DNA from: a virus
Virus record (IMG/VR): IMGVR_UViG_3300045454_000013
Span: 1-55,517 of that record
DNA length: 55,517 nucleotides
Direction: 5' to 3' (one strand)
Shown here: piece by piece, positions 1-8,351 of the stretch
How positions within the stretch are numbered: the first letter of the stretch is position 1
Layout of the letters: the number at the start of each line of letters is the position of its first letter
The notes under the pieces: model-generated
Database searches by the model: none
Told to the model about the DNA's origin: nothing
Seen by the model: only the letters and a program-made list of their open reading frames with translations
Program-made: the position numbers and the translations under genes

Positions 1-127
1 CCCGCCTGACCTCGCGCGCAGCGCGCGAGCTGTTCCTCGACGAGACCGGCGCCGCCACGGCCGAGTACGCGATCGCCACCATGGCGGCCGTCGCATTCGC
101 GGGCCTGCTCGTGGTCATCATGCGCTC
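1..127 (+). pseudogene. Host DUF4244 gene, 5' portion, cut by the prophage
   Basis: The frame starting at base 3 reads without a stop through the window edge and contains TAEYAIATMAAVAFAGLLVV, the conserved hydrophobic core of DUF4244, a small membrane protein family encoded in actinobacterial Tad/Flp pilus clusters. The frame reaches the att core at VVIMRS and then runs into phage DNA instead of its own C-terminus, which is found at 55391-55464. The true start lies outside the window. In the lysogen the frame continues 59 codons into the phage and ends in a phage zinc ribbon, so a chimeric membrane protein could be made. Confidence 0.9.
112..127 (+). repeat. attL: attL core, 16-bp direct repeat
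   Basis: TGGTCATCATGCGCTC occurs here and again at 55391-55406. Bases on both sides differ between the copies (G/A before, A/G after), so the shared core is exactly 16 bp. It lies inside the DUF4244 coding sequence (codons for VVIMRS). Predicted attB is the left flank plus core plus the sequence that follows 55406. Predicted attP is the integrase 3' end plus core plus the sequence that follows 127. Confidence 0.93.
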
Positions 128-155
128 ACAACCGACGAACCTGTGGACAGATGAG

Positions 156-305
156 ATGAGGCGAGACCGTGTCCATGGCACAGTGAACGCCGTGAACGAT
201 CTGGACTATGGTGCACAGCCACCCTGCGGCACCTGTGGGACGGTGCTGCACGATCACCCGCGAGGGTTCATGTGCTGGACGTGCGGCACCGTCACCACAA
301 GCTGA
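156..305 (+). CDS. Small zinc-ribbon protein next to attL
   Basis: The 49-residue frame has CGTC and CWTC pairs 14 residues apart, a four-cysteine zinc ribbon. ATG at 156 is preceded by a weak purine-rich stretch. The same frame is open from the host DUF4244 gene through attL, so in the lysogen it may be translated only as a fusion. In the excised phage it would lie directly downstream of the serine integrase on the same strand. It converges with the tyrosine recombinase, whose stop is 5 bp away. No specific function is recognised. Confidence 0.55.
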   Translation: MRRDRVHGTVNAVNDLDYGAQPPCGTCGTVLHDHPRGFMCWTCGTVTTS

Positions 306-310
306 CCGGG

Positions 311-1219
311 CTAGGCGACGGTAGTGAACGCCGCCGCAGTCAGGTAGGTGGCTGGGATTCCGCGGACACCGCGGGTCGGATGGTACTGCTCCGTGGTGCG
401 GATATCGGCGTGCCCAGCGAACTCGCGCGCATCCTGAATGGTCCCGCCGCCGTCGAACACCATCGTGATCGCGGCGCGGCGCAGCGCGTGCGGGTTCACC
501 CGGCCGATGCCAGCTTTCACGCCGAGCGCACGGACCCACGCATACGCCCCGTTGCGGTCCTGCGGTGTGCCGTCCCGTCGCGTGACGATCGGCCCCTCGG
601 CGCGGCCGGCGCGGGCGGTCTCGATGATCTCAGACAGCACCGGTGGCACGTCTACGGTGTGCACCCGTGACCCCTTCTCCCTGACCCGCAGCGTCGGTGC
701 GCCGTGATGGGTAGTCGTTATCCCTTCCAGGCGAGCGATGCACGCCGCGGTGACCCGAAGGCCGCCGATCGCCATCAGCGCGACGAGCGCATGATGGGCG
801 GGGCTGGCCGCTTCGGCTGCGCGGAGCAGCGCACCGACCTGGAACCGGTCGAGCCACACCAGCCGGTCAGGGTCGCGCTCGAGCTTCGGGAGCCGCAGCA
901 TCCGCGTAGGGTCGCGCTCGATCGCCTCGTCATCGACGGCGAGCGCGTAGAACCCGCGCAGGGTGTGCATCCGCCGGCGGGCCGATGAGGTCCGGTTCTG
1001 GCGGGTGACGGTGAGATGCTCGAGGAACGCTTCGAGATCTCGCCTGCGGGCGGACAGTGGCGACATGCCGCGTTCGGCGCACCACTGGAAGTAGATACGC
1101 AGATCCCCGGCGTACAGGTCCCGGGTGTAGCCGGCGTACCGGTTCAGGAACGCCGCTCTGGCTTCCTTGTCGGCGGGGGTAATAGTGCTGTTGCCCTCAC
1201 GGGCGGTATCGTCGCTCAC
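311..1219 (-). CDS. Tyrosine recombinase (XerC/D-like integrase)
   Basis: About 302 residues. An N-terminal SAM-like core-binding domain (residues ~20-105) precedes a catalytic domain. The catalytic set is complete: Arg in GGLRV, Lys in VREKGSR, H-x-x-R in NPHALRRAA, His in FAGHADIRT and the nucleophile Tyr in RTTEQYHP. GTG at 1219 is preferred over GTG at 1231 because GGAGGT lies just upstream of it. The gene is separated from the lysin by a strong terminator and is probably transcribed on its own. It is unusual because a full-length serine integrase sits at the other prophage end. It could be a second integrase, a genome-dimer resolvase or a relic of an earlier integration system. Confidence 0.88.
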   Translation of the reverse strand: MSDDTAREGNSTITPADKEARAAFLNRYAGYTRDLYAGDLRIYFQWCAERGMSPLSARRRDLEAFLEHLTVTRQNRTSSARRRMHTLRGFYALAVDDEAIERDPTRMLRLPKLERDPDRLVWLDRFQVGALLRAAEAASPAHHALVALMAIGGLRVTAACIARLEGITTTHHGAPTLRVREKGSRVHTVDVPPVLSEIIETARAGRAEGPIVTRRDGTPQDRNGAYAWVRALGVKAGIGRVNPHALRRAAITMVFDGGGTIQDAREFAGHADIRTTEQYHPTRGVRGIPATYLTAAAFTTVA

Positions 1220-1348
1220 AGCGACCTCCACTCATCCTGGATGTCGTCAGCCCCGGTCTGCTGTTGGCGCAGCGGCCGGGGCGCTCGTCTTCTGCGACGA
1301 GACTCTGAGCATAACCCCACCCGGCGACGTCGCGGGCGGATTCCCAGG

Positions 1349-1408
1349 AACGACGAAGAGAGCCCCCGACCCGACCGCCCTGCGTGAGGGGGCCGAGCCG
1401 GGGGCTCT
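1349..1408 (-). terminator. Terminator of the late operon, after endolysin
   Basis: AGAGCCCCCG at 1359-1368 pairs perfectly with CGGGGGCTCT at 1399-1408. Read leftward, the stem is followed by CTTCGTCGTTCC. The same tail follows the hairpin at 3591-3619, which suggests a shared terminator type. It lies 12 bp beyond the endolysin stop codon and ends the leftward virion and lysis operon. Confidence 0.75.
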
Positions 1409-1420
1409 GGGGTTGGGCTG

Positions 1421-3199
1421 TTACGCCTTCGTCTTCGCGTACCGGGACAGGCCGAGGAAGGCCGCGACCGAGCCTGCCCAGCCGACGACGATCGACGCGG
1501 CCTGATCGGCGACGGTGACGTCGAGCACACCGGTCAGCGCGAGCACCGATGCGATCGGGCCGGCGGACGCGACGGTGAGCCCGAACGCGATCCACAACGG
1601 CTTCGCGACGTTGTCGGGCACCATGGGCTCGGCGGGCTTCTCGATCCCAGAGCCGTTCGCCTTGCTCAGGAAGGCGTCGAGCTGCTCCGGGGTGAGCGGG
1701 ACGAGAACGACCGGCTCGGGCGTGGGTTCTTGTTCGGTGGGCATGGGCTCCTCCTCCGGGGTATCCGGTTCAGGGTCGGTCGGTGTGGGCTGCTCCGGCT
1801 CAGGCTCGGGGACGTGCCCGTTGATCCGGTTCGCTTCGGTCACGATCCGGTCAAGATCGAGAGTGCCGGGGCATTCGGTCGCAACCCAGTGGTTGTGGGG
1901 GAACACGTTCACACCGACCTTGAGCTCGCCGAGCTGGTGGCGGGCCGCGATGTCAGCGACCAGGCGCGCGGACAGGTCGTAGACGGCATCCGTGATGGGC
2001 CGGTCTGGGCCGCCTTCGTGCTCGATCGAGATCCCGTTCGCGTTGGAGTAGGCGTCACCGTCGCCGTGCGCGTACTCGCCCTCGGGGACGTACTGGTGGA
2101 TCTCGGTCTGCCCGATGCCGTACTGGGTTGACGTTCCAGTGCCGCGGCCGTCCTTGATCGTGCCGGGGTTCTGGAAGTGCGCGTCCGTGCCGGCAAGGGT
2201 GCCATCCATCCAATGCAGCGTGATGTGCGTCTTCACTGGTGCGGGTTCCCGGTAGCCGTAGTTCGGGGAACCGACCCACGTCGCCAGCGGCGAGTCCGGT
2301 GTGCGGTGCTTCCACGGCTGAGCCGGGTCGAGCTGCGGCGTTGCCGGCGGGGCGGTCGGCGTGGACGGCACCGTGGGGAACGCGCGGCCGTCCGATATCG
2401 GCCCCCACTTCGCATCCGTGGTGAGGCCCTCGGCGCGCTGGAACCGGTACGTCCCGCACGAGCACTGGTTCCCCCAGTCGTCGTCGGCGGCCCAGTTGTG
2501 GAACAGTCCCCGACGCTGGAGGTACTGCTGGATCTCCCGCGTCGACCGGGAGACCTGCTTCTCGCCAGCGATGATGACCCGCGCTACCCCTGACGTGTCC
2601 GGCCCGAAGATGGAATCGGCGAGCAGCCCCACCCATTCCTGGAACGTCTTCGTGCCCGCCTTCGTCTTCGGGCCCGGGTCGCCGTCGATCGCCCCGTCGT
2701 ACAGGCCGAGCGACTTGAGGAACTCCTGCGCCTCGCTTGTCGACATGGCCCCGTCAGCGGACACACCGTCGGCGAACTGTTCGAAGTCGAGCGTGCCTGT
2801 GAACGACCTTGACCGGGAGTTGTTGAACACGTAACCGTGCGACGGCCACAGCGTGACGTGCACGTGCGGGCCGACCCCCCAGTCGTTGCCGTTCGCCGAC
2901 GCGCCCGAGACCGCGATCCGCTGGCCGCGGGAGACACGATCCCCGATCTTCACTTCGACGGATGCCAGGTGCAGGTAGCGCACCCGCCGGCCGTCGTCGA
3001 GGTCGATAGTGACGAACCGTCCTGTCGCGTTGCCGTTGTGGGTTTGCCGGTCCACGACCGTGCCCGACGCGGCGGCGAGGATCGGGGTCCCGTACCCGCA
3101 CGCATAGTCGGTTCCGGGCTCAGCCGACGGCGTTGACCGCGCGAGGTGTTCGGATCGGTCGTCGCTGATCGGAGCGTTGACGGGGCGCAGATAGCCCAT
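1421..3199 (-). CDS. Multidomain endolysin: M23-like, PG-binding, amidase, C-terminal TM
   Basis: 592 residues, much longer than a usual lysin. The order is an M23/LytM-like domain (~10-125), two peptidoglycan-binding-like segments (~150-270), a Pro-rich linker, an N-acetylmuramoyl-L-alanine amidase domain (~320-470) with zinc ligands in THITLHWM and PHNHWVATECPG, a Pro/Glu-rich linker, and two hydrophobic C-terminal segments (~540-585). The M23 domain keeps the GPHVHV pair but has Glu where the first zinc-binding His normally stands (AEPGTDYA), so that domain may be inactive or structural. The C-terminal membrane segments suggest membrane-anchored delivery, possibly holin-like. No separate classical holin was found nearby, apart from the DUF2746 protein at 6202-6702. 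Confidence 0.9.
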   Translation of the reverse strand: MGYLRPVNAPISDDRSEHLARSTPSAEPGTDYACGYGTPILAAASGTVVDRQTHNGNATGRFVTIDLDDGRRVRYLHLASVEVKIGDRVSRGQRIAVSGASANGNDWGVGPHVHVTLWPSHGYVFNNSRSRSFTGTLDFEQFADGVSADGAMSTSEAQEFLKSLGLYDGAIDGDPGPKTKAGTKTFQEWVGLLADSIFGPDTSGVARVIIAGEKQVSRSTREIQQYLQRRGLFHNWAADDDWGNQCSCGTYRFQRAEGLTTDAKWGPISDGRAFPTVPSTPTAPPATPQLDPAQPWKHRTPDSPLATWVGSPNYGYREPAPVKTHITLHWMDGTLAGTDAHFQNPGTIKDGRGTGTSTQYGIGQTEIHQYVPEGEYAHGDGDAYSNANGISIEHEGGPDRPITDAVYDLSARLVADIAARHQLGELKVGVNVFPHNHWVATECPGTLDLDRIVTEANRINGHVPEPEPEQPTPTDPEPDTPEEEPMPTEQEPTPEPVVLVPLTPEQLDAFLSKANGSGIEKPAEPMVPDNVAKPLWIAFGLTVASAGPIASVLALTGVLDVTVADQAASIVVGWAGSVAAFLGLSRYAKTKA

Positions 3200-3223
3200 G
3201 ATGATTGCCCTTTCGGTGGGGGT

Positions 3224-3568
3224 TCAGTCGAGATTGACTGGGCGCGCGTAGGTGACGCGGCCGTTGTTCATGACCCAGATGCCGTCGCCGCCGATCTCGA
3301 GCAGCTGTGACCACCAGGCGGCGTCGTGGTTGCCGGTCCCGACGAGCGCGTGGGCGATCTCGTGCAGGATGCACTCGCGGACGTTCCGCGCGGCCGTGTC
3401 GAGCAGGTGCTCCCGGGAAAGCACGATCACCCGCGGTTCGATCCAGCACCATCCCGACAAGCCACCGTCGAGCCGGTCACACCACTCGACCCGCCACTCT
3501 TGGAGGCCGTGCTGGTCCATGAGCGTGCGGGCAAGGATCGTGATCACACCCTCAAGCTGTGACGTCAC
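3224..3568 (-). CDS. SprT-like zinc metalloprotease domain protein
   Basis: 114 residues with ILHEIAHALVGTGNHDAAW, an HExxH active site followed by a third His in the SprT-like arrangement. GTG start with upstream GGGAAGG. It is coded just ahead of the endolysin and 23 bp after a hairpin. Eukaryotic SprT/Spartan proteins cut DNA-bound proteins. Small phage homologues are uncharacterised. The substrate is unknown. Confidence 0.7.
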   Translation of the reverse strand: MTSQLEGVITILARTLMDQHGLQEWRVEWCDRLDGGLSGWCWIEPRVIVLSREHLLDTAARNVRECILHEIAHALVGTGNHDAAWWSQLLEIGGDGIWVMNNGRVTYARPVNLD

Positions 3569-3590
3569 GGTGAACCTTCCCGGGAACGAC

Positions 3591-3619
3591 GAAGGCCCCC
3601 ACTGGGGATGGGGGCCTTC
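3591..3619 (-). terminator. Hairpin terminator upstream of the SprT-like gene
   Basis: GAAGGCCCCCA (3591-3601) pairs with TGGGGGCCTTC (3609-3619) around a 7-nt loop. Read leftward it is followed by GTCGTTCC, like the terminator at 1349-1408. It would stop leftward transcripts coming through the antisense strand of the O-acetyltransferase gene. The lysin/SprT pair would then need either readthrough or its own promoter. Confidence 0.6.
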
Positions 3620-3816
3620 GAGAAGTGGTCACGCTCAGCTCGAGCCGTGGGCTCTGTGAGTTTCAAGCGGATCGGGATCGGCTTGAATCTGCACGCTCAG
3701 GATTCAACGAAACCTGAGCTATCGGTGCGTTATGCGACCCGCTTGCTTCTTGCTTCCCGATTAGGTGGGTTTCAGGACTGCAACAATCTGCGTTCGATAG
3801 GTGGAGCGGTCGAAAG
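3620..3816 (+). promoter_or_regulatory. Noncoding upstream region of the O-acetyltransferase gene
   Basis: 197 bp without a convincing gene, visibly richer in A+T than its surroundings. It contains two overlapping inverted repeats: TTGAATC (3683-3689) with GATTCAA (3701-3707), and GCTCAGG (3695-3701) with CCTGAGC (3713-3719). These can form alternative hairpins. A rightward promoter for the acyltransferase must lie here, but I cannot pick -35 and -10 elements with confidence. Confidence 0.4.
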
Positions 3817-4362
3817 GTGGCTACGCTCGGGCGGGTGGACATGCCCCGTCTGAACCGTCTCATCCGTGGTCGAACATGGCGCACCCGCAACCCCGTCTCG
3901 GGGGGTGATCGCGTGGAGCTGTTTGGCCCGGTCCATGTAAGCGCGCCGCATAGCGGCGTCCGCGTGCGCCTCGGTCGGTGGGTCAGGCTCTATCAGGGCG
4001 TCGGCTTCTACCTGGATGCCCCCGGCGCAACGGTGAGCATCGGCGAGGGGACCTACATCAACCGACGCACCGAGATTACCTGTAAGGCATCCGTGACGAT
4101 CGGGGAGCGCTGCGCCGTCTCGTGGGACGTGCTCATCACCGACACCGACTATCACGCCCTCGACGGAACGAGCCCCGTCGCGCCCGTTCGCATCGGTGAC
4201 GATGTGTGGATCGGGGCAAAGGCGATCATCCTCAAGGGCGTGACCATCGGTGACGGCGCGGTGATCGCGGCCGGGGCGGTGGTGTCCCGTGATGTTCCTG
4301 CCGGCGCGCTCGTCGGCGGCAACCCCGCTCGGGAGTTGCGCGCCGACGTGCGTTGGACGTGA
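3817..4362 (+). CDS. Hexapeptide-repeat O-acetyltransferase (lysogenic conversion candidate)
   Basis: About 181 residues with left-handed beta-helix repeats ([55 protein letters not shown]) and the C-terminal GNPARELR typical of the maltose/galactoside O-acetyltransferase family. GTG at 3817 follows GAAAG; ATG at 3841 is an alternative. It runs against the late operon, converges with the tailspike gene (4 bp apart) and has its own upstream region, all features of a lysogen-expressed moron. It probably acetylates a host surface sugar; the substrate is inference. Confidence 0.85.
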   Translation: MATLGRVDMPRLNRLIRGRTWRTRNPVSGGDRVELFGPVHVSAPHSGVRVRLGRWVRLYQGVGFYLDAPGATVSIGEGTYINRRTEITCKASVTIGERCAVSWDVLITDTDYHALDGTSPVAPVRIGDDVWIGAKAIILKGVTIGDGAVIAAGAVVSRDVPAGALVGGNPARELRADVRWT

Positions 4363-4366
4363 TCGC

Positions 4367-6202
4367 TCAGGCCAGAAGCTGGCGCTTCACGCTGAGGTCG
4401 TCGAAGTACGCGGCTCCAGTCGGTGACGCGTTGCCCTGCAACCACAGATAGACCTTGAGGTAGGCGCACCCGGCGTCTGCCACAAAGTTGATTGTGTACT
4501 CGGTCCATGCGCCGTTGTTGCCGGTGACCACCACAGCATCGGAAGTCGTGATGATCGTCGACCCGTCAGCGCGGATTGTCTGAAGCTGGATCTTCGTCTG
4601 TGTACCGGCGGGGAGTCCCGCGGTCTTGATCTTCACCTTGCCCGAGAATGCCGCGTAGGGGCCTACGGGGATGATCCGGGTGATGCTGGATGAGACAGTC
4701 GATGCCTGTTGCAGAATCTGCGCGGCGCGCGTTCCAGTCGCGTGCTCGCTCGTCACGACAGACCCCCCGGCCCCGAATGACCATCCCTTGCCGCCCGCCT
4801 CGAATCCGTAGTCGGGGACGAGCTCCTCGTCCTCGACTACCTTGCGCCCACAGTTGACCTGGAAGAGCGGCCCGAAGTCGGCTCCCGCGGACGGGAAGGC
4901 CATGCGGTTCATCTGAGTCGTCGCGATGGCGTAGGTGCCGAGGCCTGGGCCGGCGTCGTGGCCGTCCGATCCGATCTTCACCACGCGGGCCGTTTCGCAT
5001 CCCGCGCCAGAGAGGGCGGCCATTACGTCGTCGTCCCAAGACCCGTAGGGGTAGGCGAGATGGCGGACGGTTTGCCCGGAGACCTGTGCCTCGATGCGCG
5101 CCTTGCTGCCCGTGAACTCGGCGGCGACCTGCGTGGGTGTGAGCGATTCGAGGTCCAGGTGGTTGACGGTGTGGGACTGGATGTCGTGGCCCCACGCCTT
5201 CCACTGCTGAATCTGCGTCCAGGTTGCTACCGTGTCAGTCGCCCCGAACGACGGCCCGGTGATCGTGCCGTCGATCCATCCTGTCGCGATGTAGAACGTG
5301 CCCACCATGCCGCGCGTGTTGAGGGCCTGAGCGGCTGCATGCTGGGAGTTGTACCCGTCGTCGAAGGTGATGAGCAAGGGCTTCGCCGGGAGCGTGCCCG
5401 TCCCGTTCAGGTGGGCGAGCACCTGATCGGGCGTGACGGTGGTGTAGTTCCACTCCTGGTAGTAGTCCAGGTCAGTGTTGAACGCCGTGAGATTCACGGC
5501 GTGGTAGACGACGAACGTGATTCGCCGGAACCGGTCGCCGCCGAGCTGCACGGGCAGTTGCCTCGCTCCAGCAAAAGCGGCGTTAGCCGCAACTCGGGTC
5601 GCGCTTCCGCCGTCCTCGAGCAGGGCCGCGACGATCGCGTCATTCGACGTCGGGACCGCCTCCGCAGCGGCCTGCGCCGCCTCGGCCGCCGCCTGCGCTG
5701 TCTCTGCAGCGGCCTGCGCCGCCTCGGCGTCGTCCTTCGCCGCGATTGCCGCGTCACGGGCAGACACCCACGCGACGACCTCCGCGCCCGGGTCTGCCGG
5801 CGAGACTGACGCGAACTCGGACAGGTCGACGGTGCCGCCCGCGGACCCGGCGATCGAGAACTCATCCTCGGGAACCACGCTCGTCGCTTCGATACTGACC
5901 AGCCACGTCCACCCTGTCGGGGTGATGTCCGGGTCACCGCCGTACGCGAGGACCACGGCTTCGCCGTTCAGCGTCTTCACATACCCGTCAGCGTCGGTGA
6001 CCGCAGCGACCGGCTCAATGTCGACGAGCCCGAACCCGGGGACGCGGATTCGCTTCGGGTTCAACTGGGGGGTGAACGTGACCGACACGCCCTCCTGCGG
6101 GTTCACGTCCGGGTCAGCGTCACCGTCCGCACCGTCGCCTTCATCGACCCAGAGCCGACCGACGACAGTGAATGTGGAAACGGATGCGGGGTATGCGCCC
6201 AT
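4367..6202 (-). CDS. Tailspike/tail fibre with polysaccharide deacetylase domain
   Basis: 611 residues. The N-terminal ~130 residues form a beta-rich virion-attachment region. An Ala-rich helical stretch (~145-185, repeated AAQAAAE units) acts as a probable trimerising stalk. A NodB-type deacetylase domain (~225-420) follows with LITFDDGYNS (metal-binding Asp pair), QSHTVNH (H-x3-H) and LAYPYGSWDDD. The C-terminus (~455-610) resembles a CBM4/9-like beta-sandwich ending in AAYFDDLSVK. It likely binds and removes acetyl groups from a cell-surface glycan during adsorption. Its start overlaps the DUF2746 stop (TGATG). Confidence 0.88.
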   Translation of the reverse strand: MGAYPASVSTFTVVGRLWVDEGDGADGDADPDVNPQEGVSVTFTPQLNPKRIRVPGFGLVDIEPVAAVTDADGYVKTLNGEAVVLAYGGDPDITPTGWTWLVSIEATSVVPEDEFSIAGSAGGTVDLSEFASVSPADPGAEVVAWVSARDAAIAAKDDAEAAQAAAETAQAAAEAAQAAAEAVPTSNDAIVAALLEDGGSATRVAANAAFAGARQLPVQLGGDRFRRITFVVYHAVNLTAFNTDLDYYQEWNYTTVTPDQVLAHLNGTGTLPAKPLLITFDDGYNSQHAAAQALNTRGMVGTFYIATGWIDGTITGPSFGATDTVATWTQIQQWKAWGHDIQSHTVNHLDLESLTPTQVAAEFTGSKARIEAQVSGQTVRHLAYPYGSWDDDVMAALSGAGCETARVVKIGSDGHDAGPGLGTYAIATTQMNRMAFPSAGADFGPLFQVNCGRKVVEDEELVPDYGFEAGGKGWSFGAGGSVVTSEHATGTRAAQILQQASTVSSSITRIIPVGPYAAFSGKVKIKTAGLPAGTQTKIQLQTIRADGSTIITTSDAVVVTGNNGAWTEYTINFVADAGCAYLKVYLWLQGNASPTGAAYFDDLSVKRQLLA

Positions 6203-6702
6203 CAGTGGTTCCTTCCCGGTGGGGTTGTCTGTTCAAGATCAGCGCGGAGTTCCGCGTCAGCACGGTGCAGCGCTTTCACGTCGCTCTCGACGGTGTCCAT
6301 GCGGCCGTGGAGCCCTTCGACGCTCCGCGCGATCCTCTCCACGGCCTGCTCGGTGCGGCGGATGCCGTCCTTCGCGGACGTGCCGTCGTTGAAATGCACC
6401 TCGTGGTGAATGTCGGAGACCTTCTTGTCCAACGCGGCATGACGCTGGTCGGCATCGTGGTGCCGCTGATCGGATCGCTCGATGAACTCAGGGAGCCCCT
6501 GAACGGCGGTCAGGATCGCGGCGGCGTTCACGACACCCTTCGCGATCGCGACCGTGCCGGGAAGCACCTTCTTGCCGAGCTTGTAGACGCCCCACCCGGC
6601 CACCACGAACCCGGCGACCCACGCGAGGAACTCCAGGCCGCTTATCGAGCCGAGCCATGACCGGATGGGCTCGGGCAGCCATTCGACCGGACTCGATGTC
6701 AT
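6202..6702 (-). CDS. DUF2746-like membrane protein, possible holin
   Basis: 166 residues: one N-terminal hydrophobic segment (FLAWVAGFVVAGWGVYKLG, ~25-43), a second weaker one, then a long charged helix likely to form a coiled coil with regularly spaced His and Asp (DQRHHDADQRHAALD). ATG at 6702 overlaps the preceding stop. DUF2746 proteins occur in the tail/lysis region of actinophages. A holin or spanin-like role is plausible but unproven. Confidence 0.65.
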   Translation of the reverse strand: MTSSPVEWLPEPIRSWLGSISGLEFLAWVAGFVVAGWGVYKLGKKVLPGTVAIAKGVVNAAAILTAVQGLPEFIERSDQRHHDADQRHAALDKKVSDIHHEVHFNDGTSAKDGIRRTEQAVERIARSVEGLHGRMDTVESDVKALHRADAELRADLEQTTPPGRNH

Positions 6703-7493
6703 CGTGCAGCTCCCCACGCCCCGGCGGTCTTCTTCATGACTACCGACGGCGCCCACGCCCCGCCGCCCTTGTCGTTCGCGCGTGCCGCCGCCCACGCCCC
6801 AGCACGTTTCACGCTGCCGCCCGATATCGTGGATGCCGACCCGACGCTCGACCACGGCCCCCATCCGACCCCATTACGGGCTGACGCCTGCACGTACCGA
6901 GCCGCTCCCGGCGGGAGTGAACCGATCGTCGCGAACCGGTTACCCCCGGTGCTGACCGTCGTCGCACCGGTCATGTCGCTGTTGTCAGCGTGCCGGATCC
7001 GGTACTCCAGAATCCCGGTCCCGCCGTCATCGGCGGGTGCCGCGAAATCGACCCGCATGCTCGTCGGACCGATCTGCGAGAACGAAGGCGTGCCGCACGC
7101 TGACGGGGCTTTCGGGATCCTCGGCGGTGTCCCTTCGGACACCGACACCGACCCGTCACCGATCGACGAATGATCCGTGTCGATCGACGCGGTGGAAGTG
7201 AATCCCGAGCCGTATCCGTTCGCATCATGTTCTCGGTAGAACGTGGTGTTGAGCAGGGTGATGTCGTCGTAGCGGTTCGCGTACGGGATATTCCATGTGC
7301 CCGAGAACGCCGCACCGCCCGCGTTCGCCGACCAATACTGGGTGTTGTTGGTCCACGACCCGTATCCGCCTGAGAGGTAGCGGACGATGATCCGGTAGTA
7401 GTAGCCGTTCCCGACCGGCCCGCCCTCGCGGTAGACGTTGATGTAGATCTGCTGCGGCGCGGGTCCGTTGAGCGCACCCCACCCCTCAGTCAC
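6699..7493 (-). CDS. Minor tail protein with fibronectin type III domain
   Basis: 264 residues. The N-terminal ~110 residues are rich in Gly, Tyr and Asn. Residues ~130-225 form an FN3 domain (PSFSQIGPTSMRVDFAAP, ILEYRIRHADN, ARYVQASARNGVGWGPWS). A short Ala/Trp/Gly-rich tail repeats RAGAWAAAR and TAGAWGAAR. It lies between tail-tip genes and the tailspike, as expected for an adsorption-apparatus protein. Confidence 0.75.
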   Translation of the reverse strand: MTEGWGALNGPAPQQIYINVYREGGPVGNGYYYRIIVRYLSGGYGSWTNNTQYWSANAGGAAFSGTWNIPYANRYDDITLLNTTFYREHDANGYGSGFTSTASIDTDHSSIGDGSVSVSEGTPPRIPKAPSACGTPSFSQIGPTSMRVDFAAPADDGGTGILEYRIRHADNSDMTGATTVSTGGNRFATIGSLPPGAARYVQASARNGVGWGPWSSVGSASTISGGSVKRAGAWAAARANDKGGGAWAPSVVMKKTAGAWGAAR

Positions 7494-7740
7494 GGGGCAC
7501 CCAGTAATCGGGAAGCTTCAGCTTGTTCACCCTGAACTCGGTGTTGAGCTGCTCCAGAGTGATCACGCGGGGTGGCGACTCGGCGATCACGACCATGCCG
7601 TCCATCTCGTCGTTGATCGTTACGTCGAAAACGCCCAGCCCCAGGGAGTGCAGCCACTCTGAGACCTGGACATGGTTGCCCGGTGTGATCTTCCGGGCGA
7701 GCACGGTCCCTGAGCGGTCAGCGCGCTGAAACACGGCCAT
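7486..7740 (-). CDS. Small tail-region protein, unknown function
   Basis: 84 residues beginning MAVFQRADRSGTV and ending DYWVPRD. No known domain or membrane segment is seen. It overlaps the FN3 gene by 8 bp and follows the preceding tail gene by 18 bp, so it belongs to the tail operon and may be a virion component. Confidence 0.65.
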   Translation of the reverse strand: MAVFQRADRSGTVLARKITPGNHVQVSEWLHSLGLGVFDVTINDEMDGMVVIAESPPRVITLEQLNTEFRVNKLKLPDYWVPRD

Positions 7741-7758
7741 GACAGCCCCCTCTCCGGG

Positions 7759-8340
7759 TCAGTAGAAGTACAGGTCGCCGTCTTCACCGACACCGCTCGA
7801 CGGCGCGGTCGACTCGACGAAGATGCCCAGCGCCTGGCGGAACGCTTGCTTCCAGAACACGCGCCTGTCTGTGACGTTCGCCGGGGCGATGGTCACTGCG
7901 CCGGCCGCAACAGCGACATCCGCGAGCGGGAACTCGTAGACCGCAGTGGCGGTCTGCTCCAGATCCGGAGGTGCCGGGTCGGACGCTGGAGTGCCCTGCA
8001 CGATCGCGAGCTGCACCGCGTTCACCGTTCCGTACTCTTTGCGGAGCACGACAGTGTCGATACGCGGCTGCCCTGACGAGTTCGCCGCGATCACGCGGAC
8101 ATCCGGCCCGTCGGTGAGCTTGTACCGGTGCCCTTCCACGAACCCGAATCCCTCCGGGACCTTGACCTGCATACCGGATGAGTCCGCGAACACGGCCAGC
8201 CCAGAAACCACCGACGAGGGGAAGATCAGCCGGAACATCTCGGAGAACTCGACATCCGTCGTGAAGCCGAGCTCGGGGTCGAGGTCTTCGGGGTCGGCTC
8301 CCGGCGCGAGCCGGAACGGGTATGAACGCTCGGTGGCCAT
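7759..8340 (-). CDS. Tail tip/baseplate-like minor tail protein
   Basis: 193 residues. A conserved-looking N-terminus (ERSYPFRLAPG) is followed by a beta-rich body with GFVEGHRYKLTDGP and RIDTVVLRKEY, resembling small actinophage structural proteins downstream of the Gp37-like protein. Assignment rests on gene order and this weak resemblance. Confidence 0.7.
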   Translation of the reverse strand: MATERSYPFRLAPGADPEDLDPELGFTTDVEFSEMFRLIFPSSVVSGLAVFADSSGMQVKVPEGFGFVEGHRYKLTDGPDVRVIAANSSGQPRIDTVVLRKEYGTVNAVQLAIVQGTPASDPAPPDLEQTATAVYEFPLADVAVAAGAVTIAPANVTDRRVFWKQAFRQALGIFVESTAPSSGVGEDGDLYFY

Positions 8341-8351
8341 GCTGTGTCCTT

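Noticed and set aside
3620-3816. Small coding gene in the gap before the acetyltransferase
   Set aside because: Frames here have no good start or codon bias; the stretch looks regulatory.
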